NCBI GenBank assembly: GCA_002344005.1
Contig: DDTD01000059.1
Span: 1-26,277 of the forward strand
DNA length: 26,277 bases
Source of the DNA: Ignavibacteria bacterium UBA2373
Lineage (GTDB): Bacteria > Bacteroidota > Ignavibacteria > Kapaibacteriales > UBA961
Direction of reading: 5' to 3'
Shown: in pieces, positions 16,497-25,580 of the stretch
How the letters are laid out: each line of letters starts with the position of its first letter
Numbering within the stretch: the first letter of the stretch is position 1
Translations under genes and position numbers: made by a program
The notes under the pieces: model-generated
What the model was told of the DNA's origin: nothing
Database searches by the model: none
The model's input: the letters and a program-made list of their open reading frames with translations, nothing else

Positions 16497-17474
16497 ATGA
16501 AACATCAAGTCCTTTCAGATATTTATACCAAAGCACGCACTGCATCACGAACAATCTATTTCCCCGATGCAGAAGATATACGTACAATTCAGGCAGCACA
16601 CCATATAACAGAACAGGGTCTTGCTACACCGGTGCTTATAGGAAATAAACAAAACATCTGTTCGATTATTGATGCACAGTGTTTGGAATATAGCCCATTG
16701 ATTATTGACCCGGCAACATCAGAATTGACCCCTCATTATACAGAGATACTTTTCGAATTACGTAAGAAAAAAAATTTATCATATCAAGCCGCAAACGAGC
16801 TTATTGCACAACCATTATATTGGGCAGGTATTGCATTACACAACGGTGACTGCGACGGATGTGTTGCAGGTTCATTATCCTCCACAGGTGATGTCTTGCG
16901 TGCTGCCTTGCACACAGTCGGATTGGCGCAAGGTGTCAAAACCGTAAGCAGTTGGTTCCTTATGCTTTTTGATGATAAAGTCTATGGATATGCGGATTGT
17001 GGTGTGGTACCGTATCCCACATCTGAACAATTAGCGGACATTGCCTTTTCCACCGTTGATAATTTTCATAAAGTGACCGCTATGCAATCAAGGGTAGCTT
17101 TTTTATCATTTTCAACATACGGTAGTGCGCGGCATGAATCTGTGGAAAAAGTACAAGAAGCTTATCGCATATTTTCGGCTATGCATCCCGATATTATTGC
17201 CGACGGTGAATTACAATTTGATGCAGCGATTGTTCCTGCCATAGCACAAAGAAAAGCACCGAATTCTCCTATTGCCGGTGAAGCAAATATTTTTATTTTT
17301 CCTAATTTGGATGCCGGTAATATTGCCTATAAAATGAGTGAACGGCTTGGCGGGGCGCAAGCTATTGGTCCGCTTATTCAAGGATTGCATAAACCATATT
17401 GTGATTTATCACGCGGGTGTTCTGTGCAAGATATTATTGATGTGTCTGCAATTACCGTTCTTATGTCAGTATAA
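16497..17474 (+). CDS. pta: phosphate acetyltransferase
   Basis: A 325-residue PTA_PTB-family enzyme that interconverts acetyl-CoA and acetyl phosphate. The family segments are clear: FPDAEDIRTIQAA near the N-terminus, DGCVAGSLSSTGDVLRAALH (about 120-139), YADCGVVPYPTSEQLADIA, ADGELQFDAAIVP and FPNLDAGNIAYKMSERLGGA. The length fits the short, stand-alone form without the DRTGG regulatory domain. ATG 16497 starts 2 bases after the DUF268 stop; an upstream in-frame ATG would overlap that gene and is less likely. No acetate kinase gene is adjacent. It ends the rfaE1-to-pta gene run, where its metabolic role looks unrelated to glycan synthesis. Confidence 0.93.
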   Translation: MKHQVLSDIYTKARTASRTIYFPDAEDIRTIQAAHHITEQGLATPVLIGNKQNICSIIDAQCLEYSPLIIDPATSELTPHYTEILFELRKKKNLSYQAANELIAQPLYWAGIALHNGDCDGCVAGSLSSTGDVLRAALHTVGLAQGVKTVSSWFLMLFDDKVYGYADCGVVPYPTSEQLADIAFSTVDNFHKVTAMQSRVAFLSFSTYGSARHESVEKVQEAYRIFSAMHPDIIADGELQFDAAIVPAIAQRKAPNSPIAGEANIFIFPNLDAGNIAYKMSERLGGAQAIGPLIQGLHKPYCDLSRGCSVQDIIDVSAITVLMSV

Positions 17475-17550
17475 TACAAAGTCGTGACAATTCATACATA
17501 ATCAGAGTAAGGTCCTAAGAAAAAAACTGTTTTGTGTATTTTCATCTGCC

Positions 17551-17575
17551 ATCCCACAAAGAACGGCTATTTTTG
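17551..17575 (+). promoter_or_regulatory. candidate promoter with -7 box TATTTTTG
   Basis: TATTTTTG (17568-17575) fits TAnnTTTG, and a near-match TCTG lies 19-20 bases upstream. It is 15 bases before ATG 17591. If real, transcription starts downstream of the GTG at 17534, which favours ATG 17591 or 17597 as the start of the next gene. Confidence 0.4.
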
Positions 17576-17590
17576 CATACCGTTTTCTTT

Positions 17591-19576
17591 ATGCCTATGA
17601 CAACTTATATATATCATCCATTGCTCATGCAGATTTCTGTATGTATTGTTATCACTGTTTCTCTTTCTCTTGATAGCTTTGCTCAAGAGGATATTATTTC
17701 GGAGGAATTATGGGAAAACAGCGGTCAATTTTCAGAAAATTCGCCCTATTTCGATGCTTATGAATATTATGCACGCACCCCCATACGTTTACGGACGGCA
17801 GCAGTATCTGAAATAGCACGTTTACCCGGATTTACTCCGGCAATGGGAAAAACAATTCTTTCTTTACTGTCAAGTAATGACACATTATCATTATCCATGC
17901 TTGCCGATTCTTTACAATTATCACCCGATCAGCGTTATATTTTATATCAATGTACAGTAATTTCAGCCGACCCGTTTATTCTCTATAAAAAACCCAAAGC
18001 ATTCACATATCGCGCACGTTTGCAGCAAGATTTTTCGCCTTTATCCGCCGTAGAAAATGCAAAATTCAGAGGAAGCAGCGATGATATATATCAGCGTTTT
18101 CTCTGGCAGCAGTCCCAATATTCCGCCGGAGCTGTTTTTTCAAAAGATGGAGGTGAATCTTCATTAACGGAGTTTATTTCCGGTGCGGCAGAATGGCATA
18201 ATGCTCACACCGAAATAATTATAGGAGATTTTACCGCACAATATGGCTTGGGGAATATTATGTGGCGACAATTCGGTCTGAAAAAAGGAGCAGAAGTCCT
18301 TGCGCCATTACGTCGTTCGGATATTGGTTTATCCCCCTATCGTTCCGCTAATGAATCGGGTTTTTTGCGCGGAATTGCTTTGCGCCACAGTGGCACTTTT
18401 GCCGATAGTGCGCTTGCGTATAATTGTGCGGCATGGTTTTCTTCCACACCACGTTCCGGCACTTATGACTCAGTCAATGCAGGCATTTCTTCTTTATGGA
18501 ACAGTGGTTTATTTCGTACAGCAAATGAACAAGCAAAAAAACATACATTCAATGAAAAGACTCTTGGTGCTCTTAGCATGCTTACCTATCAAAATTATTC
18601 CTTAGGTGCAGCGGGCTATGGCATTGAATATTCCCTGCCTTTGCTGTCACAAAGCAGCGATGCACTTCGTGGGAAAAGTGGCACATTATGGACACTCTTT
18701 GGTGAATATACCATGACATCATTAATCATTTCGACAGAAATTTCCAGCGATGCAGACGGTGCATTGGGTATGCAATCACAAGTGATGGTACGACAACCAA
18801 ACTATGAAGCGGGTTTGGCATTGCGTTCCTTCGCAGCAGATTTCCGCTCTCCTTTCGGTTATCATTTCGGTGAATTTTCTGCACCCTCTAATGAGCAAGG
18901 TCTCTATGCAGCTGTGTCATGGCATCCGCATGAGCAACCGTATCGCCTTTCTTTCTATGCAGACATCTATCGTTCATTGCGTCCTCGTTATGGTATGAAA
19001 GTTCCAACACAGGGATTAGATATGCTCGGAGAATTACAATGGAAATTTTCATCGGGCACCACAGGTTTACTTCGTTTGCGCTCGGAAACCAAAACAGATA
19101 ATATCAGCCAATCCGCTCAACCATATCTCCAACGTACCGTCACTTCAATGCGAGCAGAATTACGAAAAGAACAACAGTCCATACAGTACCGAGTACGTTG
19201 CGAAGCCATATCAGTAGATTTTGAACAAAGACAAGCCCATGAATATGGACTATTAAGTTTTTTGGAATTGCGATACAGTCCTTTTCAATGGTTACGCTGC
19301 ACGGGACGCATGACCTATTTTTCCACCGACAGCTATTCGTCCGCAATATGGGCAATGGAACCCAATGTGCAAGGTATTCTCACCTCTTCGGTGCTTTATG
19401 GTCAAGGTATGCGTTGTATGGCAATGGCTCAATGTATAGTGCCTCCTTCTTTGACATTCACATTGCGTTATGTATCAGACATTCGTAATACAATTGTCAC
19501 AGTATCAGAAGGTGAAAATATCGTGGAGGACTTTGGACAAAGCCGCCTTCATCTTCAAATAGATATAGGTCTGTAA
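17591..19576 (+). CDS. helix-hairpin-helix plus outer-membrane beta-barrel protein
   Basis: A protein of 661 residues with an N-terminal signal (hydrophobic segment ending near DSFAQ, about residue 30). A helix-hairpin-helix-like region follows (about 40-105: RTAAVSEIARLPGFTPAMGKT, then LADSLQLSPDQRYIL). The rest, about 500 residues, is rich in alternating hydrophobic/polar strands ending in LHLQIDIGL, as in outer-membrane barrels. This two-part design recurs in Bacteroidota and Chlorobiota genomes, where it is usually left as 'helix-hairpin-helix domain-containing protein'. The function is unknown; HhH modules bind DNA in ComEA, so DNA uptake at the outer membrane is a possible but unproven role. 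Start by promoter position; GTG 17534 and ATG 17627 are alternatives. Confidence 0.8.
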   Translation: MPMTTYIYHPLLMQISVCIVITVSLSLDSFAQEDIISEELWENSGQFSENSPYFDAYEYYARTPIRLRTAAVSEIARLPGFTPAMGKTILSLLSSNDTLSLSMLADSLQLSPDQRYILYQCTVISADPFILYKKPKAFTYRARLQQDFSPLSAVENAKFRGSSDDIYQRFLWQQSQYSAGAVFSKDGGESSLTEFISGAAEWHNAHTEIIIGDFTAQYGLGNIMWRQFGLKKGAEVLAPLRRSDIGLSPYRSANESGFLRGIALRHSGTFADSALAYNCAAWFSSTPRSGTYDSVNAGISSLWNSGLFRTANEQAKKHTFNEKTLGALSMLTYQNYSLGAAGYGIEYSLPLLSQSSDALRGKSGTLWTLFGEYTMTSLIISTEISSDADGALGMQSQVMVRQPNYEAGLALRSFAADFRSPFGYHFGEFSAPSNEQGLYAAVSWHPHEQPYRLSFYADIYRSLRPRYGMKVPTQGLDMLGELQWKFSSGTTGLLRLRSETKTDNISQSAQPYLQRTVTSMRAELRKEQQSIQYRVRCEAISVDFEQRQAHEYGLLSFLELRYSPFQWLRCTGRMTYFSTDSYSSAIWAMEPNVQGILTSSVLYGQGMRCMAMAQCIVPPSLTFTLRYVSDIRNTIVTVSEGENIVEDFGQSRLHLQIDIGL

Positions 19577-19640
19577 ATGTATCAATAGAACACATCTCCA
19601 TCCGTTTACTTTTTTTTATATCACATTTTAGTCTATCACT

Positions 19641-20660
19641 ATGCGTTATACATTATTCGGCAAATCGGGTTTACGTGTTTCGGAATTATGCCTCGGCACG
19701 ATGACTTTTGGCACGGAATGGGCACTGGGTGCCGACTATGCTACAAGTAAAGAAGTTTTTGATGCTTATACGGAAGCAGGCGGAAATTTTATTGATACTG
19801 CCAATCGTTATACCGAAGGAACGAGCGAACGTTGGCTCGGAGAATTTACCGCTTCGGACCGCGACCATTTTGTTATTGCCACAAAATACACATTGCAAGA
19901 CAGAATGAATGACCCCAACTTCTCGGGCAATCATCGCAAAAATCTTATGCGCTCGGTGCGTGAATCGCTCAAGCGTCTGCAAACGGATTATATTGACTTA
20001 CTCTGGTTACACATGTGGGATTTTACCACGCCCGTGGATGAAGTACTGCGTGGACTTGATGATCTTATCTCACGAGGAATGGTTCATTATATCGGTATTT
20101 CCGACACTCCTGCATGGATAGTTTCCCAAGCCAATACTCTTGCAGAATTGCGCGGATGGACAGCCTTTACGGGCTTGCAAGTCGAATATTCTCTTTTACA
20201 AAGAACGCCTGAGCGTGATCTTTTACCAATGGCAAAAGCTTTCGAGATGACAGTCACACCATGGGGTGCGCTTGGTGGCGGAGCTCTTACGGGTAAATAT
20301 TTACGCGGCGAGCAAGGACGCGTTCCCGAACAAAGTTTGCGCCGCAATGATCGCAGCACGGCAATAGCGCAGGAAGTTGTTTCTATCGCTGATGAAATTG
20401 GTGTGGCACCTGCTCAAATTGCCATCGCATGGACTCGTCAAAAACAGCAATCGGTCGTACCGATTATTGGAGCACGGAGGGCTGAGCAAATACGAGATAC
20501 CCTCGGAGTGCTCTCTCTGACTTTATCATCAGAGCATATCGAACGATTGAATAGCATCAGTGCTATCGAGCCCGGATTTCCCCATGACTTTTTGGTCAGT
20601 GACGGGGTAAAAGGTGCAATAGGTAATACCCAAGATTCCATCATCACGCTAAGAAAATAA
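19641..20660 (+). CDS. aldo/keto reductase
   Basis: A 339-residue NAD(P)H-dependent oxidoreductase of the aldo/keto reductase family (YdbC/YeaE-like, TIM barrel). The catalytic tetrad can be placed: Asp52 and Tyr57 (FIDTANRYTEG), Lys82 (IATKYTL) and His124 (LLWLHMWD). Cofactor-binding segments include YIGISDTPAW, TPWGALGGGALTGKY and VVPIIGARRAEQI. Length is normal. No Shine-Dalgarno is seen before the ATG. It stands alone between the barrel protein and the E2 gene, and the substrate cannot be told from sequence; these enzymes usually reduce carbonyl compounds in the cytoplasm. Confidence 0.93.
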   Translation: MRYTLFGKSGLRVSELCLGTMTFGTEWALGADYATSKEVFDAYTEAGGNFIDTANRYTEGTSERWLGEFTASDRDHFVIATKYTLQDRMNDPNFSGNHRKNLMRSVRESLKRLQTDYIDLLWLHMWDFTTPVDEVLRGLDDLISRGMVHYIGISDTPAWIVSQANTLAELRGWTAFTGLQVEYSLLQRTPERDLLPMAKAFEMTVTPWGALGGGALTGKYLRGEQGRVPEQSLRRNDRSTAIAQEVVSIADEIGVAPAQIAIAWTRQKQQSVVPIIGARRAEQIRDTLGVLSLTLSSEHIERLNSISAIEPGFPHDFLVSDGVKGAIGNTQDSIITLRK

Positions 20661-20834
20661 GTGGTTTTATTCACTTGATTTTCCCGAAAACAGACAAATA
20701 ACAGCACAGCCGTTCAAAGGCAATAAAGCATATAAATACCCGCTTTGGTTGGTCAATCCTTCATTTTTGGGTAATTTAGAGGAATTTTTTTTCATTCCAC
20801 ACGAATTTTTTATACTCAATAGAGGAGTTATTTA

Positions 20835-22610
20835 ATGAGAATTGATGTCGTAATGCCGAAGATGGGCGAATCCATTCAAGAAGGAAAAATCTTGAAATGG
20901 GTCAAAAATGTCGGCGACAAGATTGACCGCGACGAAGTATTATTAGAGATTTCAACGGATAAAGTTGACACAGAAGTACCGGCTCCCAATGGCGGTATTT
21001 TGGTGAGTATTCTTGCTAATGTTGATGATACGGTCGAAGTGGGCAAAGTCATTGCTGTGATTGAAACCGATGCAAGTGCAGCTACTATTTCTGCTCCCGC
21101 TCCCGCGGCGGCTGCGCCCGCTCCGGTAGTCACAGCTGCTCCTGCTCCGGTAGTAACGGCTGCTCCTGTGGCAGCTCCGACCCCTGCTCCTGTGGCGGCT
21201 CCGGTAGTTTCCGGTGGCTCAACAACGGATGTCGTAATGCCAAAGATGGGCGAATCTATCCAAGAAGGTAAAGTCTTGAAATGGTTAAAAGCAGTAGGCG
21301 ATAAGATTGACCGTGACGAAGTATTATTGGAAATATCCACAGATAAAGTTGATACAGAAGTACCGGCTCCCGTCGGTGGCATTGTTGCTGAAATTTTAGC
21401 TAATGTGGACGATGTTGTCGAAGTAGGTAAAGTGATAGCACGCATATTAACAGGCGGTTCTGTGAGTGCAGCACCTGCTCCTGTAGCGGCTCCGGCTCCT
21501 GTGGCTGCACCCGCACCTGTGGCAGCACCTGCTCCTGTGGCAGCACCTGCTCCTGTAGCAGCACCTGCTCCTGTAGCGGCTCCGGCTCCTGTGGTAGTAA
21601 CAGGCGGTACAAAGGAAATACCGAGAATGAGTGCATCTCGTCGTTTTTATTCACCGTTGGTTCGAACAATCGCAGAACAAGAGAATATCACATTGGAGGA
21701 ACTCGAATCCATCACGGGCAGCGGCATTGAAAACCGTGTAACGAAAAATGATGTTTTGGCATATCTTGAGCGTCGTCGTTCCGGTGCCGTGGTTGTTGCC
21801 GCACCTGCACAAACAGTATCTGCGGTAGCTGCGGTGGCGGCTCCGGCTCCAATTGTTATGCCATCATCAGGTGTGACTATGCCTGCTGTGTATGGCGATG
21901 ATGATGAAGTGATTCCGATGGACAGAGTGCGTCAACTTATTGCCGAACACATGGTTCGCTCTAAGCAAATTTCACCGCATGTGACAAGTGTTGCTGAAGC
22001 CGATGTGACAATGATCGTAAAAATGCGCGAAAAACATAGAAACGCATTTGAAAAACGCGAGGGCTTCAAATTAACACTCACCCCATTCTTCATGAAAGCA
22101 ATTGTGGATGGGGTCAAAGCAAATCCAATGGTCAATGTCAGCGTTGAAGGCAAAAATATCATCCGCCACAAACGGGTCAATCTCAGTTTCGCTACCGTGC
22201 TTGATGATGGCAACCTCATCGTGCCGGTAATCAAAAATGCCGATGCACTTAATATTACCGGACTTGGACGCTCGGTTATGGATTTATCAACAAGAGCACG
22301 TGCTAAAAAATTGGCACCCGAAGAAATACAAGGCGGTACCATCACTTTGACCAATATGGGCGCATGGGGCACATTATTCGGCACCCCCGTCATCAATCAA
22401 CCGCAAACAGCAATCGTAGGTGTCTATGCAGCACAGAAACGCCCGGTTGTACGTGAAGTAAATGGTGATGATGTTATCGTCATTCGCACAATGGTCTATG
22501 TGTCTTTAACTTACGATCATCGCGTTATTGACGGTGCTCTTGCTTCCAATTTCCTTGCAAGCATGGTAAAAAGTCTTGAAAAAATGAGTGATGCCACAAT
22601 AGATTTATAA
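20835..22610 (+). CDS. 2-oxoacid dehydrogenase E2 (dihydrolipoyl acyltransferase), two lipoyl domains
   Basis: A 591-residue E2 core subunit that transfers acyl groups from lipoyl-lysine to CoA. There are two nearly identical lipoyl domains (about 2-77 and 132-206), each with EISTDKVDTEV (lipoyl Lys43 and Lys171), joined by Ala/Pro-rich linkers. A peripheral subunit-binding domain follows (about 262-310; YSPLVRTIAEQENI). The catalytic domain (about 355-591) ends with YDHRVIDG (His562, Asp566). The sequence does not separate pyruvate, 2-oxoglutarate and branched-chain forms, so no gene symbol is given. GAGGAG lies 8 bases before the ATG. No E1 or E3 gene is adjacent. A strong terminator follows. 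Confidence 0.93.
   Translation: MRIDVVMPKMGESIQEGKILKWVKNVGDKIDRDEVLLEISTDKVDTEVPAPNGGILVSILANVDDTVEVGKVIAVIETDASAATISAPAPAAAAPAPVVTAAPAPVVTAAPVAAPTPAPVAAPVVSGGSTTDVVMPKMGESIQEGKVLKWLKAVGDKIDRDEVLLEISTDKVDTEVPAPVGGIVAEILANVDDVVEVGKVIARILTGGSVSAAPAPVAAPAPVAAPAPVAAPAPVAAPAPVAAPAPVAAPAPVVVTGGTKEIPRMSASRRFYSPLVRTIAEQENITLEELESITGSGIENRVTKNDVLAYLERRRSGAVVVAAPAQTVSAVAAVAAPAPIVMPSSGVTMPAVYGDDDEVIPMDRVRQLIAEHMVRSKQISPHVTSVAEADVTMIVKMREKHRNAFEKREGFKLTLTPFFMKAIVDGVKANPMVNVSVEGKNIIRHKRVNLSFATVLDDGNLIVPVIKNADALNITGLGRSVMDLSTRARAKKLAPEEIQGGTITLTNMGAWGTLFGTPVINQPQTAIVGVYAAQKRPVVREVNGDDVIVIRTMVYVSLTYDHRVIDGALASNFLASMVKSLEKMSDATIDL
21471..21597 (+). repeat. 18-base tandem repeats encoding the APVAAP linker
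   Basis: About 6.5 tandem units of 18 bases (variants of gct-cct-gta-gca-gca-cct) encode the flexible Ala/Pro/Val linker between the second lipoyl domain and the subunit-binding domain of E2. Units differ mainly at third codon positions. The number of units may vary between strains. Shorter related linkers lie at about 21095-21220 and 21790-21850. Confidence 0.85.
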
Positions 22611-22643
22611 TCTGCACGGCAACTCACGTAATGCACACTGCAT

Positions 22644-22686
22644 AACGCCTTTTTTCTTGCAAAAGGAAAAAGGCGTTTCTTTTTTC
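22644..22686 (+). terminator. rho-independent terminator after E2 gene
   Basis: Stem AACGCCTTTTT (22644-22654) pairs with AAAAAGGCGTT (22667-22677), followed by TCTTTTTT. It starts 34 bases after the E2 stop. Confidence 0.88.
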
Positions 22687-22741
22687 GGCACGGATTTTAT
22701 TCATATCTCGTCACAACCATATAATCTTTATCATCAATTCT

Positions 22742-24730
22742 ATGACTGAAACCGGAAAATATCTTATTGCACGAAAAGCACAATTGGAAATACTCAACCA
22801 ATGTCGTGAAAACTTACGCAAAAATGGGCGCGGGTCAGTCGTATGGGTACCGGCAGAGGCAGGATATGGCAAAACCGCTTTACTCACCTATTTTGAAGAA
22901 GAAACTCGAACGAAATACTCATCATTAAGCATTGTCTATGCGCAAACTCAAGCACCCATAGGCACAACACGTATTGGCAGTTTGCAACCGCTTTTCCCAT
23001 TCACACGCATTGTGGAGCAATTAGCAAAAAAAGAATCCGTGTCACCGGAAAAAAAATTAGCTTTTAATATTGGTATGTCCGTATTGGGACTTATACCCGT
23101 TGTTGGTGAATTTCCGTTTTTGGTCAAAGAATTACGACGTGATATACAAGAATTTAAATCAGAAAAAAAATCCGGTAAATCCTATAGTACAGCTGCTACG
23201 GAACTCTATGAAGTATTAAAAAATTATGCTCAAAAAGCTCCGCTTATTTTGCTGTTTGATGATATGCACTATACTGATGCTCAAACCGTAGAGGTATTAT
23301 CGCTGTTTTTATCCGATATTGCCAAATTACCTGTCATGATTGTTATTGCGTATCGTCCTGCGGCTGCAAAAGATGTCATATCACCTTTATTACCTTTATA
23401 TGAAGAATATAAACCTGATAGCGCAACAATCTACCAAATTCGTCTTTCAGAATTATCGGCAGCAGATATTACCAAAGCGTGTCAGACTATATTACCTAAA
23501 TACACCAAACATGAAGAATTTGAACAATGGCTTTGGGCAAAATCGAGCGGCATACCCGGATTATTATTTGAATATCTGCATTATTTTTCCAAAAAAACTC
23601 CTTTTGATGAACAAGGGCAATTAATTGCCAATTTTCATGATGACAATATTGTACCTACTTCCTTGCACTCCACTTTTGCACGATTAGTTGAGCAATTGGA
23701 TGATGATGAACGCACTTTACTTGCTCTTTGCAGTGCCGAAGGGCGCGAATGCACTGTCCATATAGTTTCTAAGCTTTTAAATAACGATACATTAACGACT
23801 ATACGAAAAATGCGCTCCGTACAAAGAAAAACAGGTATTGTCACCAGCATCGGAGCACAAAACAGATATGGCATAAAAACTACCGTCTATCAATTTACTC
23901 AGGCATTTTATCAACAATTTTTCCACAATACCCTTGAATATGAGGAAAAAGTAACTTTGCACAGGCAAATCGCCGAATTATTGCGCATGCAATATACTGA
24001 TAGTGAGGACGAAACTGTGCGACGCGCCTTAGCTCCTTATATCGTGGCACATGACATTGAAAGCGATAATGATGATTCCCAAGAATTTATCAATGAGACT
24101 AGAGAATTAGCCGCTGCTTCCGGCAATACGGATATTATGCAGCAATTTACCTCATCATTTGCCGGTGCAGCTCAATCCAAACAGAACCCTGATGCAGACC
24201 ATACCAAAGACGATATAAAACCCGAATCCATGACTATTTTCGATTTGCAGAAAAAAGTAGTGGATGCTTATTTAATGGGTAATATTGGCGGCGGCGTGGA
24301 ATTATGCCAAACATGGCTCCATGAAAATCACACAGCACATGCGGGTGACAGAGCTATTTGCTGCGCTTTGCAAGCGCGTTGCCTTATAGAACTGGGAGAA
24401 ATAAGCCATGCCCGTCAATTATGTGAGCAAGGATTTTCTTTAGTGCAAATTATGCCCAATCCGATTGCAGAATGTTTATTGAATAATGCTATGGCAATTG
24501 CTTTGCACCATGAGAATAATGATGCTGCTGAATATTATTTATTAAAAGCGGCTCAGCCATCGCCGTTTTTATCTCCGGCATACAGATTAATGACCATTAC
24601 CAATATCAGCGCATTATTACAAAATCGTTCTTCCAATAAAGCACAAAAATTCAAAAAATCGGCTTTAGAATTAGCAAAATCACTCCATTTCCATACCTTT
24701 ATCAATGAAAATTTTGATAAAGGCGAATAA
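22742..24730 (+). CDS. STAND-like AAA ATPase with helical/TPR C-terminus
   Basis: A 662-residue protein with an N-terminal AAA_16-type NTPase (about 5-330). The Walker A is PAEAGYGKTALL (Lys44; the first glycine of the motif is Ala) and the Walker B is LILLFDDMHYTDAQT (about 168-182). A 22-residue hydrophobic stretch (about 109-128, GMSVLGLIPVVGEF) lies between them. After about 330 come a winged-helix-like region (TLLALCSAEGRECTVHIVSKLL) and helical repeats of TPR type (about 490-655). No DNA-binding or enzymatic effector domain is visible at either end. STAND ATPases are switch proteins in signalling or defence; which applies here cannot be told. It stands alone after the E2 terminator; no Shine-Dalgarno is seen. 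Confidence 0.82.
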   Translation: MTETGKYLIARKAQLEILNQCRENLRKNGRGSVVWVPAEAGYGKTALLTYFEEETRTKYSSLSIVYAQTQAPIGTTRIGSLQPLFPFTRIVEQLAKKESVSPEKKLAFNIGMSVLGLIPVVGEFPFLVKELRRDIQEFKSEKKSGKSYSTAATELYEVLKNYAQKAPLILLFDDMHYTDAQTVEVLSLFLSDIAKLPVMIVIAYRPAAAKDVISPLLPLYEEYKPDSATIYQIRLSELSAADITKACQTILPKYTKHEEFEQWLWAKSSGIPGLLFEYLHYFSKKTPFDEQGQLIANFHDDNIVPTSLHSTFARLVEQLDDDERTLLALCSAEGRECTVHIVSKLLNNDTLTTIRKMRSVQRKTGIVTSIGAQNRYGIKTTVYQFTQAFYQQFFHNTLEYEEKVTLHRQIAELLRMQYTDSEDETVRRALAPYIVAHDIESDNDDSQEFINETRELAAASGNTDIMQQFTSSFAGAAQSKQNPDADHTKDDIKPESMTIFDLQKKVVDAYLMGNIGGGVELCQTWLHENHTAHAGDRAICCALQARCLIELGEISHARQLCEQGFSLVQIMPNPIAECLLNNAMAIALHHENNDAAEYYLLKAAQPSPFLSPAYRLMTITNISALLQNRSSNKAQKFKKSALELAKSLHFHTFINENFDKGE

Positions 24731-24935
24731 TAAAGTGCGGTTTGATTAAAGAAAATACCATTGTCTTTTATTGTAAGCATTGTGGATATCATCAAATATA
24801 TTATATTCTCTTGATGAGATGGAGCAATGCAATAAAAGTAAAATGTGCAAACCGTTATTAGGTATCGAAAAAGTAGAATCATGATTGTGTAAAGCAATAT
24901 TTTTACTCCATCATATATGACTTTGATAGATTCTA

Positions 24936-24967
24936 TTAGGATGGATAAATAATGTTTTGTAGTTTTG
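24936..24967 (+). promoter_or_regulatory. candidate promoter of the repeat-bracketed cassette
   Basis: TAGTTTTG (24960-24967) matches TAnnTTTG; TTAG at 24936-24939, 20 bases upstream, is a one-mismatch -33 box. The predicted start lies near 24974, giving a purine-rich leader of about 40 bases ending in AGGAGG before ATG 25017. The -7 box is inside the direct repeat. Confidence 0.45.
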
Positions 24968-24991
24968 AGGGAAGGAAAGGGCGGATTGGGT
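24959..24991 (+). repeat. 33-base direct repeat, left copy
   Basis: Identical over 33 bases to 26245-26277; it begins gTAGTTTTGAGGGAAGGA and ends in GGATTGGGT. Similarity extends about 8 bases further left with two mismatches. It lies just upstream of the ribosome site of the unknown gene at 25017 and includes a TAnnTTTG box. Confidence 0.95.
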
Positions 24992-25016
24992 CGGGTGGAA
25001 GATAGGAGGTATAGTA

Positions 25017-25412
25017 ATGACGACACGATTTGAAGATATAGATTTGAAAATTGAGAAACTGGTTTTTCTTCTAAATGCGGAAGAAGGAAATCCCGGGATA
25101 TATGAATTGACGTGGGAACTGGGATGCTTCGACCTAACAATTGAAGATAAGTATAAGATAGCAAGAATAGTATTGACTGAAATTTTAGAACAAGACTTGG
25201 TCATACTTGAAAAATACAAAGATTTTACTCTAAGCGAAAAAATAACTACAATTGACAAGAACGATATCGAAGAAATGCTTAATAATCCATATTGTTGGTT
25301 TCCGTGTAACGAAATTCTATCAATAAGTTTAACAAAAAAGGGCATAGAATACTTGGACAATGAAATACCAAAATATAAAGACAAGATTAGTAAAAGGCTC
25401 AGGGCGAAATAG
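25017..25412 (+). CDS. small acidic protein of unknown function
   Basis: A 131-residue protein with no signal peptide or membrane segment. It is rich in Glu, Asp, Lys and Ile, with predicted helices (IDLKIEKLVFLLNAEEG; DKYKIARIVLTEILEQDLVI) and a C-terminal part (EILSISLTKKGIEYLDNE) that resembles the last strand and helix of winged-helix proteins. It has three cysteines (Cys37, Cys92 and Cys96, the last two in PYCWFPC). A very good ribosome site (AGGAGG, 7 bases before the ATG) supports the start. The look is that of small immunity-type or regulatory proteins in accessory regions, but I do not recognise a named family. Confidence 0.75.
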   Translation: MTTRFEDIDLKIEKLVFLLNAEEGNPGIYELTWELGCFDLTIEDKYKIARIVLTEILEQDLVILEKYKDFTLSEKITTIDKNDIEEMLNNPYCWFPCNEILSISLTKKGIEYLDNEIPKYKDKISKRLRAK

Positions 25413-25580
25413 AACTACCACTGAAGTGGCGCATCTGTTTTTGCGGTGTAAACACAGTTTGGTACTCCGAATTGAAAATCAGCGTAATATAGTTTGCCAC
25501 TATGCCAAAACGTTACATGGAATATTAACTAAATCCGAAATTCAAGATAAATGATTACTGTATTTAATTATTGAAGCGAT

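Noticed and set aside
20656..20685. Small hairpin AAGTG...CACTT after the aldo/keto reductase gene
   Set aside because: Only a 5-bp stem with a weak T stretch; not enough for a terminator call.
20876..21669. Long minus-strand frames across the E2 gene
   Set aside because: They come from the Ala/Pro-rich codon pattern of the linkers and are antisense to a clear E2 gene.
24553..25164. 203-codon minus-strand frame overlapping the ATPase 3' end and the repeat
   Set aside because: It runs antisense across two better-supported genes and a promoter/repeat region; composition is like translated non-coding DNA.
25360..25554. 64-codon plus-strand frame after the 131-aa gene
   Set aside because: It overlaps the end of the better gene, lacks a ribosome site and shows no family features.
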